NCBI GenBank assembly: GCA_037102815.1
Contig: BTPP01000003.1
Span: 2,790,001 to 2,854,000, forward strand
Direction: 5' to 3'
DNA length: 64,000 nucleotides
DNA from: Neurospora intermedia
Lineage: Eukaryota; Ascomycota; Sordariomycetes; Sordariales; Sordariaceae
Positions within the stretch are counted from its first letter, which is position 1, and every line of letters begins with the position of its first letter. Positions 1-10,917 of this stretch are shown here, in pieces. The notes beneath the pieces are model-generated. The model was not told where the DNA came from. It was given only the letters and a program-made list of their open reading frames with translations, and ran no database searches. The translations under genes and the position numbers were made by a program.

Positions 1-2
1 GG

Positions 3-98
3 TCTTCCTCAGATGACGCGCACGACTATCCCGCCGTCGATTTTGAGCGCAACTTGCGACGGCCAGGTCGGGTAGCTTTGGAGTTTGGAATGGCATAG
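3..98 (+). CDS. Possible 3' end of a gene entering from the left edge
   Basis: Reading from base 3, one frame stays open for 31 codons and ends at a TAG at 96-98. The peptide is rich in Asp, Arg and Phe (it includes DDAHDYPAVDFERNLRRPG) and looks more like the charged tail of a protein than like translated intergenic DNA. The upstream part lies outside the window, so neither family nor start can be given. With only 31 codons this could be chance. Confidence 0.35.
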   Translation, partial: SSSDDAHDYPAVDFERNLRRPGRVALEFGMA

Positions 99-1100
99 GC
101 CCACCCATAGGAAGATCTCGAGCCTCGGCACCATGGGACAAAAATCCGAACGCGATCGTCGTCATGTTGGGGATATGAACGGACCGCCCGAGCGAATGCA
201 GGCAAAGATTCTTGTTCGGTCTTCTCATCGGCCCTGAGATGCCTCATCCAACAAAACGGGCATGTCATGTCGGCCTTGACTGTTCCTCCCCTGGTCATCA
301 GTGGGGCCTGCCATATGCTCAGCCGCCCATCCGCGGTCTTCTCTCGTGCTCTTCTCGCCAACCACAAGGCGAGGACCGTCCTCTCTGGACCCTGATGACG
401 ATAGGGCCTGGTCCCGCCTTGCAATTCAACTCGCCAACCTCGGTGCCCAGTCACACAAGCATGGCGCCCCCATACACACAGTCTGTGGATCGCGCCCGAA
501 GAGGGCTCGACTGTCTCGGTTGAGGTGGGGAGGCCGACATGTTCATCTCATGTCTCAACGGTTGCCCGAAATGCTTTGATCACCGTGTCTCATCTCAGTT
601 GACGAGTCTGTTCGGCCTTTTCACTTCTTATACACATCAGTCTTGTTGTCGTATGTACGTCAACGCCTGAAGTCGGTCGTGTGATGCGAACAAGAGTAAC
701 TTGGGTACAGAGCTTCTCGATGGATAAATCCACACCATCAGCAGGTCATATTTCCAAGGAAGCTGGAGCGGAGCCAGCCCATCGTTGACTGCTACGTAAA
801 GGTACACTACTCGGTACACCCACTTGTACCATAGCACTTTGCCCAGGGCCCTACCAAGAATATGACCTGACGAGCCCGGCTTACCTGACGAGTAGGAGGA
901 TCTACATCATTCCCATATATTACTTGGCCCTACTGTTCTCGCCCAGCTCGCAGTATCCCCGCCACTTTTCCCTCTTACTTCCTCTTCCCAACATTATCCC
1001 CGCTCTTCATCAATACTAGCAAACAACAACGTATCTGTGAATACAGCTCTGGAACGAGCAAGCGACAATACTTCCGATTACAAACACCGAATATTCCGAC
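99..1100. other. Intergenic region, promoter and leader of the DUF3824 gene
   Basis: No supportable gene. Short frames of 60-140 codons overlap one another on both strands and lack recognisable motifs. The last 150 bases before the ATG at 1101 are pyrimidine-rich and then A/C-rich, as is usual for a fungal promoter and leader. Confidence 0.5.
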
Positions 1101-3179
1101 ATGGCATCATACGACCGGTATGATCAACCGGCCCGGGAGCGCTCCCGCTCCACAAGACGCTACTACCGCGAGGAGCGCCGCGATGACAGAGACCCTCGGT
1201 ACACCAGCGGCGCTGCTGACCAATACCTCAACGCCAACCATGACTTGATTCCACGCCCACGTGAGGACAGTGACCTTTCTGTCGAGGAGATCCGTCGTGA
1301 TTTCCCGCCGCCCGGGTACTCTACTCGGGATATGCGCCGTGCCCGCTCTGCTGAGCCTGGCTACTATGACGACCACGATGATCCTCGGGCCCGCTCTGGC
1401 CGGGACTATGTCTACGACTACGACCGACGAGAGGAGAAGAAGAAGTCTCGTTTGGGCAACAAGGAGCAGCTTATCGCTGCGCTGGCCGGCGCCGCCATTG
1501 CCATAGGTGGAAAGGAGCTCTACGACCGCAAGGAAGCCAAAGAGCATGGTTCCGATATCCATCGCAACGTTCTTGCCTCAGCCGCTATCGGTGCTGCTGG
1601 AGCTTTTGCGGGTTACCAAGGCGCAGATTTCTACACCAAGCACAAGGAGAAGAAGGCTCCGCTGGTCCTCAGAGGACGTGACGGCAGACTTGTGTATCAC
1701 AACGATGACGAAGTCAGTGCCAAGGACAACAAGGGCCACAAGAACTTCCTCGAAAGTGCCCTTGCCGCTGCTGGTATTGGCAGCACCTTGAAGGCCTTGG
1801 CGGGAGGCAGCAGCAGCAGAGATGACAGATCTGATACTAGAAGTATCAGGAGTCGCCGCAGCAGCCGCTCAAGATCTCGTTCCCGCGGAGGCGATCCGGC
1901 CAAAAAGATCCAGAAGGCTGCCATGGCTTCCCTCATTGCCGGTGCCACCGAGGCCTTCCGTGTGTCTAAGGAGCCAGGTGGATGGAAGGGAGAAAAGGCC
2001 AAGCGCATCCTCACTGCCGCAGCGGGTGCTGCTACTGTTGATGCTGCCATGAAGGACGATAAGGCGGGCAGCAAGCTCGGTTTGGCCGAATCCGTCATCG
2101 GTGGCCTGCTTGGCAACCGTGTGCTGAACGGCTCCAAGAAGAATATTGAGGAGGATGAGAAGACCGGTCGCTCTCGGTCGCGGTCTCGTGCCCGCTCTCG
2201 GTCCAAGGGCCCCGGTGGTGGACTCGCCGCTATCGCGACTGCTGGTCTCGGGACCTACGCTGCAAACAAGCTCAGCAGCCGATCCAGGTCCCGACGCCGG
2301 AGCACTGATTCATATGACAGCCGCGACGGCTCGCGCGATAGACGTCATCGCAGCCGTAGCCGCAGCGTCGTCGACTCGGCGCGCAAGGGCCTTGCTAAGC
2401 TAGGCATCGGAAACGGGCCAGACGACTATGAGCGCGACCGTCACGACCGCAGACATTACGACGACTATGCCGACTCTTCTCGAAGCGGGCGCCGACACCG
2501 AGACTACTCAGACGATGAGCGCTCCAGAAGCGGTCGCAGCCGTAGTCGCTCAAGGGGAGGAGGAACTGTGGCAAGGAGGCGCGATGCTTCGCGCGGATCA
2601 GTCTCCTCATCCGACCTGGGAGATTCGGACGATGACAGGAAGAGAACCAAGAAAATGAGAGGTAAGCAAATGATTACTACAGGATTGGCAGCTGTGGCGA
2701 CCATCCACGCTGCCCACAACATCTACCAAAGCGTGGAGAAGCACGGCGTACGTAAGAAGGCAGTGAGGGAAGGGGAGTTGAGTCCGGAAGAAGCCAAGAA
2801 GCTCAGGCAGAGAGCCATGCTGCAAGATGCCGCATCGGTCGGCATCGCGGCCCTGGGCATCAAGGGCGCCATCTCGGAGATGAAGGAGGCTCGTGAGGTG
2901 ACGCATGAGACGCATGAGTGGAAGAAGAAGAAAGAGGAAAGGCATCAGAGACGGCTCGAAAGACTGCGGGCAACGGCAAACCAGGCAAATGACTTTGACG
3001 GGGACGGCCGTGGCGACATTGTCGACTTCGGCAGACGCAGGGCTGACAACTGGTCTTCTTCAGCGCCGCCCAAGGCGACTCGCCTGGAGGATGGTCCCTA
3101 TTATACTGATGGGAATCCATACGGTGCCATGCCTCGCAATCCCTCTCCTCCATCGGGCAACAGTCCTGGCAGGAGATGA
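1101..3179 (+). CDS. DUF3824-family RS-rich protein
   Basis: Single-exon gene of 692 residues. It alternates charged Arg/Ser/Asp/Tyr segments with small hydrophobic Ala/Gly blocks, for example residues 123-137 (LIAALAGAAIAIGG) and 157-172, with more at roughly 214-235, 270-285, 373-390 and 525-545. Strings of SRSRSRS occur around 250, 355, 395, 420 and 475. This is the layout of the fungal DUF3824 family, whose function is unknown. The RS stretches resemble those of splicing factors, while the Ala/Gly blocks resemble glycine-zipper segments that associate with membranes or self-assemble. The start is the first ATG after the leader (GACATGG). The C-terminus is Pro/Ser/Asn-rich. The family call is fairly safe. 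Any role in splicing, suggested only by the RS repeats and the neighbouring splicing genes, is inference. Confidence 0.85.
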   Translation: MASYDRYDQPARERSRSTRRYYREERRDDRDPRYTSGAADQYLNANHDLIPRPREDSDLSVEEIRRDFPPPGYSTRDMRRARSAEPGYYDDHDDPRARSGRDYVYDYDRREEKKKSRLGNKEQLIAALAGAAIAIGGKELYDRKEAKEHGSDIHRNVLASAAIGAAGAFAGYQGADFYTKHKEKKAPLVLRGRDGRLVYHNDDEVSAKDNKGHKNFLESALAAAGIGSTLKALAGGSSSRDDRSDTRSIRSRRSSRSRSRSRGGDPAKKIQKAAMASLIAGATEAFRVSKEPGGWKGEKAKRILTAAAGAATVDAAMKDDKAGSKLGLAESVIGGLLGNRVLNGSKKNIEEDEKTGRSRSRSRARSRSKGPGGGLAAIATAGLGTYAANKLSSRSRSRRRSTDSYDSRDGSRDRRHRSRSRSVVDSARKGLAKLGIGNGPDDYERDRHDRRHYDDYADSSRSGRRHRDYSDDERSRSGRSRSRSRGGGTVARRRDASRGSVSSSDLGDSDDDRKRTKKMRGKQMITTGLAAVATIHAAHNIYQSVEKHGVRKKAVREGELSPEEAKKLRQRAMLQDAASVGIAALGIKGAISEMKEAREVTHETHEWKKKKEERHQRRLERLRATANQANDFDGDGRGDIVDFGRRRADNWSSSAPPKATRLEDGPYYTDGNPYGAMPRNPSPPSGNSPGRR

Positions 3180-4746
3180 GTTATGGGCAGGTTTGCCATT
3201 GCCCGCTTTCTCGTCGTCTGTCACCCGTGCTTTCTAATTTGACCCGTCATTCAATCTGCATTCTTGCATCCTCAATTCCACGCGGTACCTCAAGAAACAG
3301 CAAGAGATCTGGTCACTACTGGGCGTTTGCTCAACTTGAGCGAGGGAGTGTGTGCCTTGCTTGAGCTCATGCTGGTCTGACGAACACCTTGACCGTTAGA
3401 GCCCAGCCCCTCCTTCTGCTTGGTTGGACACAGGCGCAAGGGGAAATCTTCCAAACTGCGATGCCTCATCGCTTATTACAGTGCTGTTGCGCCTCCTGAT
3501 ATGCTTTGGTTACGATGAACATGACCTTTTTTTCCCCTCTCATCACATACACGAAAAGTTATCAAATGCAGTTGCTTAACCAGTTGACTAATTGTTCTCC
3601 CGCTTTCTGCGCAAACAGATCACCGTCGCTAAACATAGTCCCCACTATCTGAACCGATTGAACCGAAAAAGACAGGAGGACCCCGAAATTCAGGGAAATG
3701 TGGCGATCCTTGGCAGGGGTTGTAAGCAGGTTTTTTTGCGTTGTGCGACTGAACGGGCACGCATGTTGAACTTCGACAAACAGGAACTGTGAGGCATGAC
3801 GCGCACCCAAACCACTGCAAGTCTGCAACAGCGAAATGATCAATGGGAAAACGGTTGTTGGTCGGTGCCGAAACGGCCGGTACCGGATCGGAAACGCGCC
3901 GCACGCTGGCTGTCTGAGCTGTTCTGGTTGGCTCGCAAGTCACACACATGGATATTTGGATCTCACGAGGCTTGGCGTGTGGTTGGTTGGCCTGGCTGCC
4001 AAAGGACACAACATGCGGTTATGTCGGCCCCTACATCCTTACACTTCCTATCTTTCGGCATCTATGCATTGCAGCTTGCTCCCCCCTTGCCCACTCTCTG
4101 TGCCTCTTTCTCCAACTTTCTTACACCTGCTGGGCGGCAGATACAACGTCATGTTTTCGTTCTCTTTCCACTTTTTTTCTACCTATTCTTTCCTTTTCAT
4201 GACGATGATGATAATGATGGTCAACAGGTTGGGTCTTATGAGGAGGATGAAGATGCAGATCAATTCCGAGAGGTTGAGAGAATGACAAAGATAAACAATG
4301 TATGCCTCTTTGCGAAATATTACTGTATATGTATAGAGAGAAGGCTGGTCGTTATTTTTTTCATGGAGATAAACAATACTTCTTGGACCCACGAATACAA
4401 TTTGCTGGAAATCGACACCAAGACCACCGTGAGACTTGACGGCTGAGGAGGAACTAATATCCTCGAGTGTCCCAACATGAACAAAGCAGCAATCAAACGT
4501 GCGGGACATGTAATAGCCTACCAAGCAGTTGGCTGAAATATAATTGACACCTTTCATCAAAGTATGGGGTTCATATCATGGTTTGGGTTTCTTATGTGAT
4601 GTTTAATACCGAGAACGACTCATGGGGTATGTGTGTGTGGAAATAAAGATCCGCACCAGATCGATTACTGTATTCGGGGGAAAAGTTCTTGAGCTTCTTG
4701 GTCTGCGGCCTGATATAATATTGCATCTCCTATACTAGCTGCTCCC
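3180..4746. other. Intergenic region between convergent genes
   Basis: It holds the 3' untranslated parts of the DUF3824 gene and of CLF1. A 216-codon plus-strand frame at 3796-4446 is low in complexity (poly-Phe/Leu, poly-Asp) and is taken to be chance. No RNA gene or repeat is evident apart from T-rich runs near 4170-4200. Confidence 0.5.
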
Positions 4747-6900
4747 TCACTGAGCTGCTTCATCGACGGCAGCGCCACCAGCACCCCCCGCAGCCTGCTG
4801 TTTCCAAGCATTCGCCATGGCCAACAGACTTGACAAGTTCTTGGTCTGCTGATCATCAGCCGGGAAGATATAGTCGACATATTCCTCCCAAGTATCATCC
4901 TCCAGCTTACGCTTCTTCTTGGTCTTCCTAGGCATTTGTTTCTGAATCTTCTCGATATCCTCCGCCGACCCATGTGTCTTCTCAAACGCCAACCACGCGT
5001 TGAGCAGCGACACCCGCTCGGCCTTGAGCTCGCGCTCCTTCATGCTCTTGTGCGCCCTCTCAAAGATCTTACGAGCGCGTGCCTTGGCCTCTTCGCTAAC
5101 AGGCTTCTCTTCCACCTCTTCCTCCGTCTCTTCCTCCTCCTCGGCCTCGTCGGGTATGTTGATCTCGAACTGGGCGTAACTGATCCAGACCTTGGGGTGG
5201 TCGGCCTTCTCGAGCAGGCGCTCGTACAGGGCACGCGTCCGCTCGTATTCGCCCTCTTCTTCCTCGAAATCGATGTACGCCTTCCATACCACCTCGGGCA
5301 TGTCCAGGATCGGCTGCGAGACAGCGAGCTCGAAGATGGCGCGGGTGCGCTCGAGATCGTCGAGACCACGTTCCAACTCGGCCCACTTGATCCATGTTTG
5401 GCAGTTGGCCGGGTTGTACATGACATGCTTTTCGTAGAGGGTGCGGCAGCGCTCGAACTCGTAGAGCTTCTGCTCGAGGAGGATGTACTCCTTGAAGATC
5501 TTGTCTTTGGGGCACATGCCGATAGCGCGGCCGAGGGTTTTGCGGGCCGTCGTTAGTTGGCCCTGTCGGATCTCGAAGTGCGCCTTGGCAACCCACACTT
5601 TGGCAAAGGTGAACTTTTTGTGGGGGATCAAGTTCAGACAGGTGTCGTAGATCTGACGGGCTCGCCCGATATCCTTTGTTTCCCTCTCCTCCCATATCGC
5701 GTAAAAGAGGAAGAGGAAAATGTACCGCCTCCAGTGTCGCTTCTCTTGGGTTGGTGGTACTTGAGCAATGGCTCGCTCGTAGACTTCTCTGGTCCGGTCG
5801 ACATCTCCTCCGCTCTCCTCGAGTCGCGCAAAGTCAAACCAGACATCGTAGTTCTTTGCGTTCTCCTTGACTTGCTCCTCGTACAGTCTCCTCCTCTTGG
5901 TAAGAATGACGTCCTCCACGCCCTCCTTGTCGCCAAACTGCTTTTCAAATGTGGTGTAGTGGGCATGTAGCGTCATCGACTTGGACCGAGGCAAGTTGTC
6001 GAGGCCAAACTTGTAGATGGCACGGGCCCGCTCATACTCACGTAGACGGGCCTCGTACCGGGCGAAGGCTATGAATATCCTCTCGTCAACGGCATCGTCG
6101 CCTAGCGTTTCAGCAATTGTCTGGATAGCTGTCTGGAAGACCTCGCGGACCGTGTCGCTGGTCCCGTACTCCTCTTCAAACTTAGCCCACTTGAGCCACG
6201 TCCTCGGTTCCGGATGGACGGCGGTAAAGGCCCTGAAGATCTCCCTTGCCCTGTCGAACTCGCCGTAACGTTTCTCTAGACGGATATAAGCACTCCACGC
6301 CTGCTCATCTGGCTGCCACTTCATCCACCGGTCAAAGACTTGTCTGGTACCCGGAATATCGCCGAGCATCTCCATGACGTAGAGATACTGGTACCAGAGA
6401 GACGTGACTCTGGGCAGCCGCGTGACAGCGCGGTCCAACAGATTGCGTGCATGGTTGATGTTACGGTTCTTGATCTCTGCTTGAACGTATCGGATCCAGA
6501 GTTCTGTTGGAGCATATCGTTAGCGACTGATGTGTGCCACAACCAACAGCTCATGGACACTTTGAGTTTAGACAAACATACGAGTATTGTTGGGATGTAC
6601 ATCCAGAGCGCGCTCGAACACAGAGCGCGCTCTCGCAAACTCCTTCTGTTCTAGCTCCCATTGAGCATACTGGAGCCAGTTGGATAGACGGACTCGGTTA
6701 CGCCGCACGTAATCCTCAAACTCCTTGCGCTTACGACCTTGGTATTCCTTGAGCTCCTCGAGGTCGGCAAAGCGCTGTGTCGGGGTCTGGAGATTGACTT
6801 CCTGGCGGTCGACGGCCTCGCGCAGCAGCTGCTCGGCGGAGATCTGTACAGGTGCAGGGGCCTTGTTCTTCACCCGTGGCGGGCCGCGTGATGACTCCAT
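4747..6900 (-). CDS. CLF1: Pre-mRNA splicing factor CLF1 (crooked-neck-like, HAT repeats)
   Basis: Scaffold subunit of the Prp19/NineTeen complex of the spliceosome, acting in the nucleus during spliceosome activation. There are two exons, 6900-6582 and 6503-4747, with an intron at 6504-6581 (GTATGT...ACAG). Joined they give 691 residues, the usual length. The protein starts [19 protein letters not shown], which is how ascomycete CLF1 proteins begin. An in-frame ATG 35 codons upstream (7005) gives a tail that does not fit the family. From about residue 45 to 620 it is built of repeated HAT motifs (W-x2-Y/F...E...ARxIFERAL). A Lys-rich stretch (residues 631-640, RKTKKKRKL) may be a nuclear localisation signal and is preceded by an acidic run near 550. 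It is divergent from PRP31, another spliceosome gene. Family assignment is secure. Confidence 0.96.
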
Positions 6901-7574
6901 TGTGAAGATGGGCGTAAAAAGTGGCGATCTGCAGATGTTGGCGTAGTGTTGTGAGTTCGGTTTCTTGATGAGATTTTGGGTCTGGACGCAACAGCAGCCA
7001 GCCACTGAACTACCAGGTTGAGGACGCGCTGCGATTGATGGACCGTGGCTCGATGCCCCTGCCTACCTTACCTTAGAGGTACGTACTATACCTTGCTGCA
7101 CAGTAGGTACACTCTGCCCTCCCGCATCATGTCATTATACATCTGATAGGTAGTACATATCCGACCTCAGCGAGCAGGTTTGCCCATAAGACGGCGCTGA
7201 GCCGCTGGAAGGCCGCTGTATTAGGTGTGGCTGCCAACTACACCTACTTGACACTACCTACCTATCTACTTACCGCACCGGCAGCTACTATCGGCCACAT
7301 ACCAAGCCGCACTGTGTACGACCGGCAGGCAAAGCACTGGCGCAACGAGGTCTATAGTACGCTAGGCCGTGATGCAACGCCGCGGTCTCTCGCCTCCATT
7401 CTTCCCAAAACCAAAACAAGTCGACAACACATTGAACTCTTTTCCATTCCTTTCTTCGGCGCACGGCAGCTGTTGTTTCTGTATCAGCGACTATCCCGTT
7501 TACTCCTGAAACTAACCACCTTGAGACCTGAACAGTCGCCGAATATTCTGCCCAGAAAATAGGGTTTTGCAAAC
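6901..7574. promoter_or_regulatory. Shared intergenic promoter region of CLF1 and PRP31
   Basis: 674 bp separate the two start codons of the divergent splicing genes. The stretch contains several TACCT/AGGTA words (for example CTACCTTACCTTAGAGGTA near 7060-7078) and a pyrimidine-rich leader before PRP31. No TATA box stands out. Shared control is inferred from the spacing and the related functions, not shown. Confidence 0.45.
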
Positions 7575-9512
7575 ATGTCGTCTACCCTCGACGAGCTCCT
7601 CCAGGACTTTGAGGACTCTGGCTCCGAGGCCGGTGGCGAGGAGTATGGCGAAGGTCTTCTAGGCGATGGCGTTGACACGACTGGAGACTCCGGCGTGGAC
7701 GACGCACATGTACCGATGAATGATGAGGACCAAGACGAAGGCATGGGCGACGGGGCAAGCGAGGACGAAGACGAAGCTATGGGTGGCGTCGGCGCCGACA
7801 ACTCGAATGCTGTAGAAGATCCCGAGGAAGCAAAAGCCAAGGTTGAAAAGATGCATCTGGGAGGAGTGCGAGATGTTCGAACCGTTGCGACTCTTATGAA
7901 GTCTCTAAAGCCAGTGCTCGAGGTTAGTTCCCTTATACCCGTTTGCGGTGCTCCCTTTGAACATGGAAAAGCGTTTACATCTTATTTGAGCAATAGCCCT
8001 GACAGTCTGAACCGAACGTTGCAGAAAATCGCACACTATCAAGCACAACCCGCTCAGGCTAACGACGTCGGCCATGTCGAAGATCACCCGGAATACAACC
8101 TCTTGACCAACGCCAACAGACTGTCTACTCTGATAGACAGTGAGGTGGCCCTTGTCCACAAGTTTGTGAGGGATCACTTCTCCGCCAGATTTGCCGCACT
8201 CGAGTCGCTATTACCGAACCCAATCGAATACTGCAAGGTTGTTGCCATCTTGGGCAACTCCCCAATGGACTCGGAGAGCATGAAAGCGTTGCAGCTTTCC
8301 ACCGATAACCCCCTGGGGTTAACCCTCAAGTCAGTCCTTGACGGACCAACCTTGATGATTGTCACGGTGGAAGCCACGGTTTCCAAGGGTCAATTCCTGG
8401 GCGAAAATGAGATTCAGCGCGTCACAGAAGCGTGCTTGATGGTGGTCGATCTTGATAAGGCTAAGAAGACCCTCACTGAGTACGTACAGTCTCGCATGAA
8501 CATCTTTGCGCCGAACTTGACGGCTCTCATCGGTTCCCTCACAGCAGCACAGCTTCTTAACCAAGCCGGCGGCCTGACTGGCCTTTCCAAAACTCCGGCC
8601 TGCAACCTCCCGGCTTGGGGCTCCAAGAAACAAACAAGCTCTGCTCTTGCCACCAATGTCGGCATCAGACAGCAGGGCTTCATCTACCAGTCAGACATCA
8701 TTCGTGGGATTCCAACCGACCTCAAGAAACAGGCTATGAAGATGTTTGCAAACAAGATTGTCATGTGCGCGCGCACCGACTGCTTTCACCAGTTCAGGGA
8801 TGGGTCAGAAGGCGAACGACTAAAGGACGAATGTCTAGACCGCCTAGATAAGTTGCAGCAAAAGCCAAACAGCAAGGGCGCACGCGCTCTCCCGGCACCC
8901 GACGACAAGCCGAGTAGAAAGCGTGGTGGCCGACGCGCTCGTAAAGCCAAGGAGGCCACGGCCATGACGGAATTGCGCAAGGCTCAGAACCGTATGGCCT
9001 TTGGCAAAGAGGAGAAGGAAGTCGGTTATGGCACGGGCGACGCTACCGCTGGCATGGGCATGATTGGCCAGCGCGACGATGGACGTCTACGGGTCACGCA
9101 AATCGACCAGCGCACGCGTGCCAAGTTGAGTGCAAAGAGCAAGGGCTGGGGTGGTGCCAGCTCGCTCAATGGCGGCGCCGCATCATCTCTCAGAGGGCTT
9201 GCTGGCGGTGGCAGCGGCATTGGCAACATCAATTTGGCTGCCAGCAAGGGCTTGCGGACGTCAGGCGTTGGTACCACGGTGGGCAGCGCCACCGCCGGAA
9301 CGGTATCGTCGTTGGCCTTTACGCCTATGCAAGGCTTAGAGCTCGTTGATCCAAAGGTGCAATACGAGCTTAGCAGGAAGCGCAAAGCAGACGAGGACCG
9401 CTGGTTCAAGGGCGGCACATTCACCCAAGTTGGCAACTCGGGTGGCGCCGGTGAATTCAAGAAGCCTGCATTGCCCCCAAGCAAGAAGCAAGATACGGGA
9501 GCGACGAAGTGA
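7575..9512 (+). CDS. PRP31: Pre-mRNA-processing factor PRP31 (U4/U6 snRNP)
   Basis: Binds the U4 snRNA-Snu13 complex and holds the U4/U6.U5 tri-snRNP together. Exons are 7575-7922 and 8025-9512. The intron at 7923-8024 (GTTAGT...TTGCAG) is 102 nt, in frame and free of stops, so the genome shows a misleading continuous frame of 645 codons; the spliced protein is 611 residues and reads KPVLEKIAHYQ across the junction, as expected for the family. Residues 1-75 are very acidic. A NOSIC segment starts near 138 (PEYNLLTNANRL) and the Nop RNA-binding core lies at about 190-320, including GGLTGLSKTPACNLPAWG and GSKKQTSS. A basic stretch, KPSRKRGGRRARKAKEAT, begins the PRP31 C-terminal domain, and the tail is Gly/Ser-rich. 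Identification is secure. Confidence 0.96.
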   Translation: MSSTLDELLQDFEDSGSEAGGEEYGEGLLGDGVDTTGDSGVDDAHVPMNDEDQDEGMGDGASEDEDEAMGGVGADNSNAVEDPEEAKAKVEKMHLGGVRDVRTVATLMKSLKPVLEVSSLIPVCGAPFEHGKAFTSYLSNSPDSLNRTLQKIAHYQAQPAQANDVGHVEDHPEYNLLTNANRLSTLIDSEVALVHKFVRDHFSARFAALESLLPNPIEYCKVVAILGNSPMDSESMKALQLSTDNPLGLTLKSVLDGPTLMIVTVEATVSKGQFLGENEIQRVTEACLMVVDLDKAKKTLTEYVQSRMNIFAPNLTALIGSLTAAQLLNQAGGLTGLSKTPACNLPAWGSKKQTSSALATNVGIRQQGFIYQSDIIRGIPTDLKKQAMKMFANKIVMCARTDCFHQFRDGSEGERLKDECLDRLDKLQQKPNSKGARALPAPDDKPSRKRGGRRARKAKEATAMTELRKAQNRMAFGKEEKEVGYGTGDATAGMGMIGQRDDGRLRVTQIDQRTRAKLSAKSKGWGGASSLNGGAASSLRGLAGGGSGIGNINLAASKGLRTSGVGTTVGSATAGTVSSLAFTPMQGLELVDPKVQYELSRKRKADEDRWFKGGTFTQVGNSGGAGEFKKPALPPSKKQDTGATK

Positions 9513-10438
9513 TACCTGTACATGGAGACGGTGGACGAGCCGGCCGATGAAAGCGTACACGCCGGTGACCAAGCGTGGTCCCCTAACCTCAATCCCGTTG
9601 GGGTGGCTCGGTGTGTCCCTGGTCAGTTGGATACTCTGAAGGGAGAAGTATTCGAGCCAATACCGGCTAAGCTAAAGTTTGCACAACTCATGTCATTCTA
9701 GATTATAATCATATCGTGGACTCGGCGATTTATAAGGGCCATGCTGCTAGGGAGAAAAAAATTCAGGGAAGTGATCACATTCCATTTGCAACAAAGGCTT
9801 GTCTCCTGTACTTTGGTTGATGTTATGTTGCTGTACATGCATCGTCTTACCGTGTTGATGTTCCACTGTTAACCTAAACCAATTCATAGGAGAAGGAATG
9901 AGTTTATCTATCTCATGCACTGCGACTGTGAGTGAACCTACAACGTAAGAATCCGTAGATCTTACAAAATCCCATGTTTGATTTAACCATAAAATTGATG
10001 ACATCCTTCTGTTTCAATTCGGCATACCGAGACCCCGAAGACAGACGGCTCAAATAGTTTAAGTATACGGTATGCTTTCCTTCGGCAAGGCTATGTTTAA
10101 AGGGTGTGCGTGCGTCTGACACTCACCAGGCATGCCTTTGAACACCAACAACAGAGAAGACACGCAGAAGTACCGGTCCTTACACAAAGAACAGTTGCGC
10201 CGCTGCTTGTCCGTTCGTCTGTTGTCTTTGGCTGCAGACCAAGTCCAGACCGGTTGTGTCACGACATACCTGTCTGTCAGTATGACCGTCAACAAGTAGA
10301 ATGGCATCCTATCGTGCAATGTTGGTTTAGGACATCTTTTGAAGTAGTCAAGGTAGTCAAGGGTATCGTTGGCTTGTAATACATGCCTGATCCAAACTTG
10401 GGGGTGGGGCTCCATCTAATCTCTTTTATCTCAAGTCC

Positions 10439-10610
10439 TCGAGAGAGAAAAAGGAAAGGCAAAAACAACACCAGACAAAAAAGACAAAAAGACAAAACGA
10501 AGAAAAAAAAAAGGAAAGAAAACAGAGCAAAAGGTGAAGGGAAAAAAAGAAAAAGAAAAGAAATTGAAAAACAAGCTACAAAAGAACGAGGAAATATAGA
10601 GGGAGAGAGT
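10439..10610 (+). repeat. A/G-rich low-complexity tract
   Basis: About 170 bases made almost only of A and G with scattered C, including runs such as GAAAAAAAAAAGGAAAG. There is no regular period. It lies in noncoding DNA about 0.9 kb past PRP31. Confidence 0.7.
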
Positions 10611-10891
10611 AAAGCACCAAATAGATTGCCATACCGGGGCCCCGCACTACCCCCCCTTGTTTTTTCCACTTCTCACGACGGGAAAGTTGTTGAACGGAAA
10701 GTGTTGATCACTTTCCCCATTAGCTCTAAACAGAATTCGCGCAGAATCCGGTAGGCCTGTATGCTTGGCACTATGGTATTCTTGAAAAATTGCCATGTTC
10801 CACAAGAGCAACAGCGCAGAATACCATGGTCAGCTTGGGAACGTGCTTGGCTGGAGCTTGGGGTATCTAGTGTGTAGTGTAGATGGGATGC

Positions 10892-10917
10892 GTGTGTGTG
10901 TGTGTGTGTGTGTGTGT
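10892..10917 (+). repeat. (GT)13 microsatellite
   Basis: Thirteen uninterrupted GT units, 26 bases, in noncoding DNA. Confidence 0.95.

Noticed and set aside
3796-4446. 216-codon plus-strand frame
   Set aside because: Low-complexity Phe/Leu and Asp runs from T-rich and GAT-rich DNA; lies between two convergent genes where 3' untranslated sequence is expected.
7923-8024. Reading PRP31 as one uninterrupted exon
   Set aside because: GTTAGT and TTGCAG flank exactly the 34 codons that are foreign to the family; splicing restores KPVLEKIAHYQ.
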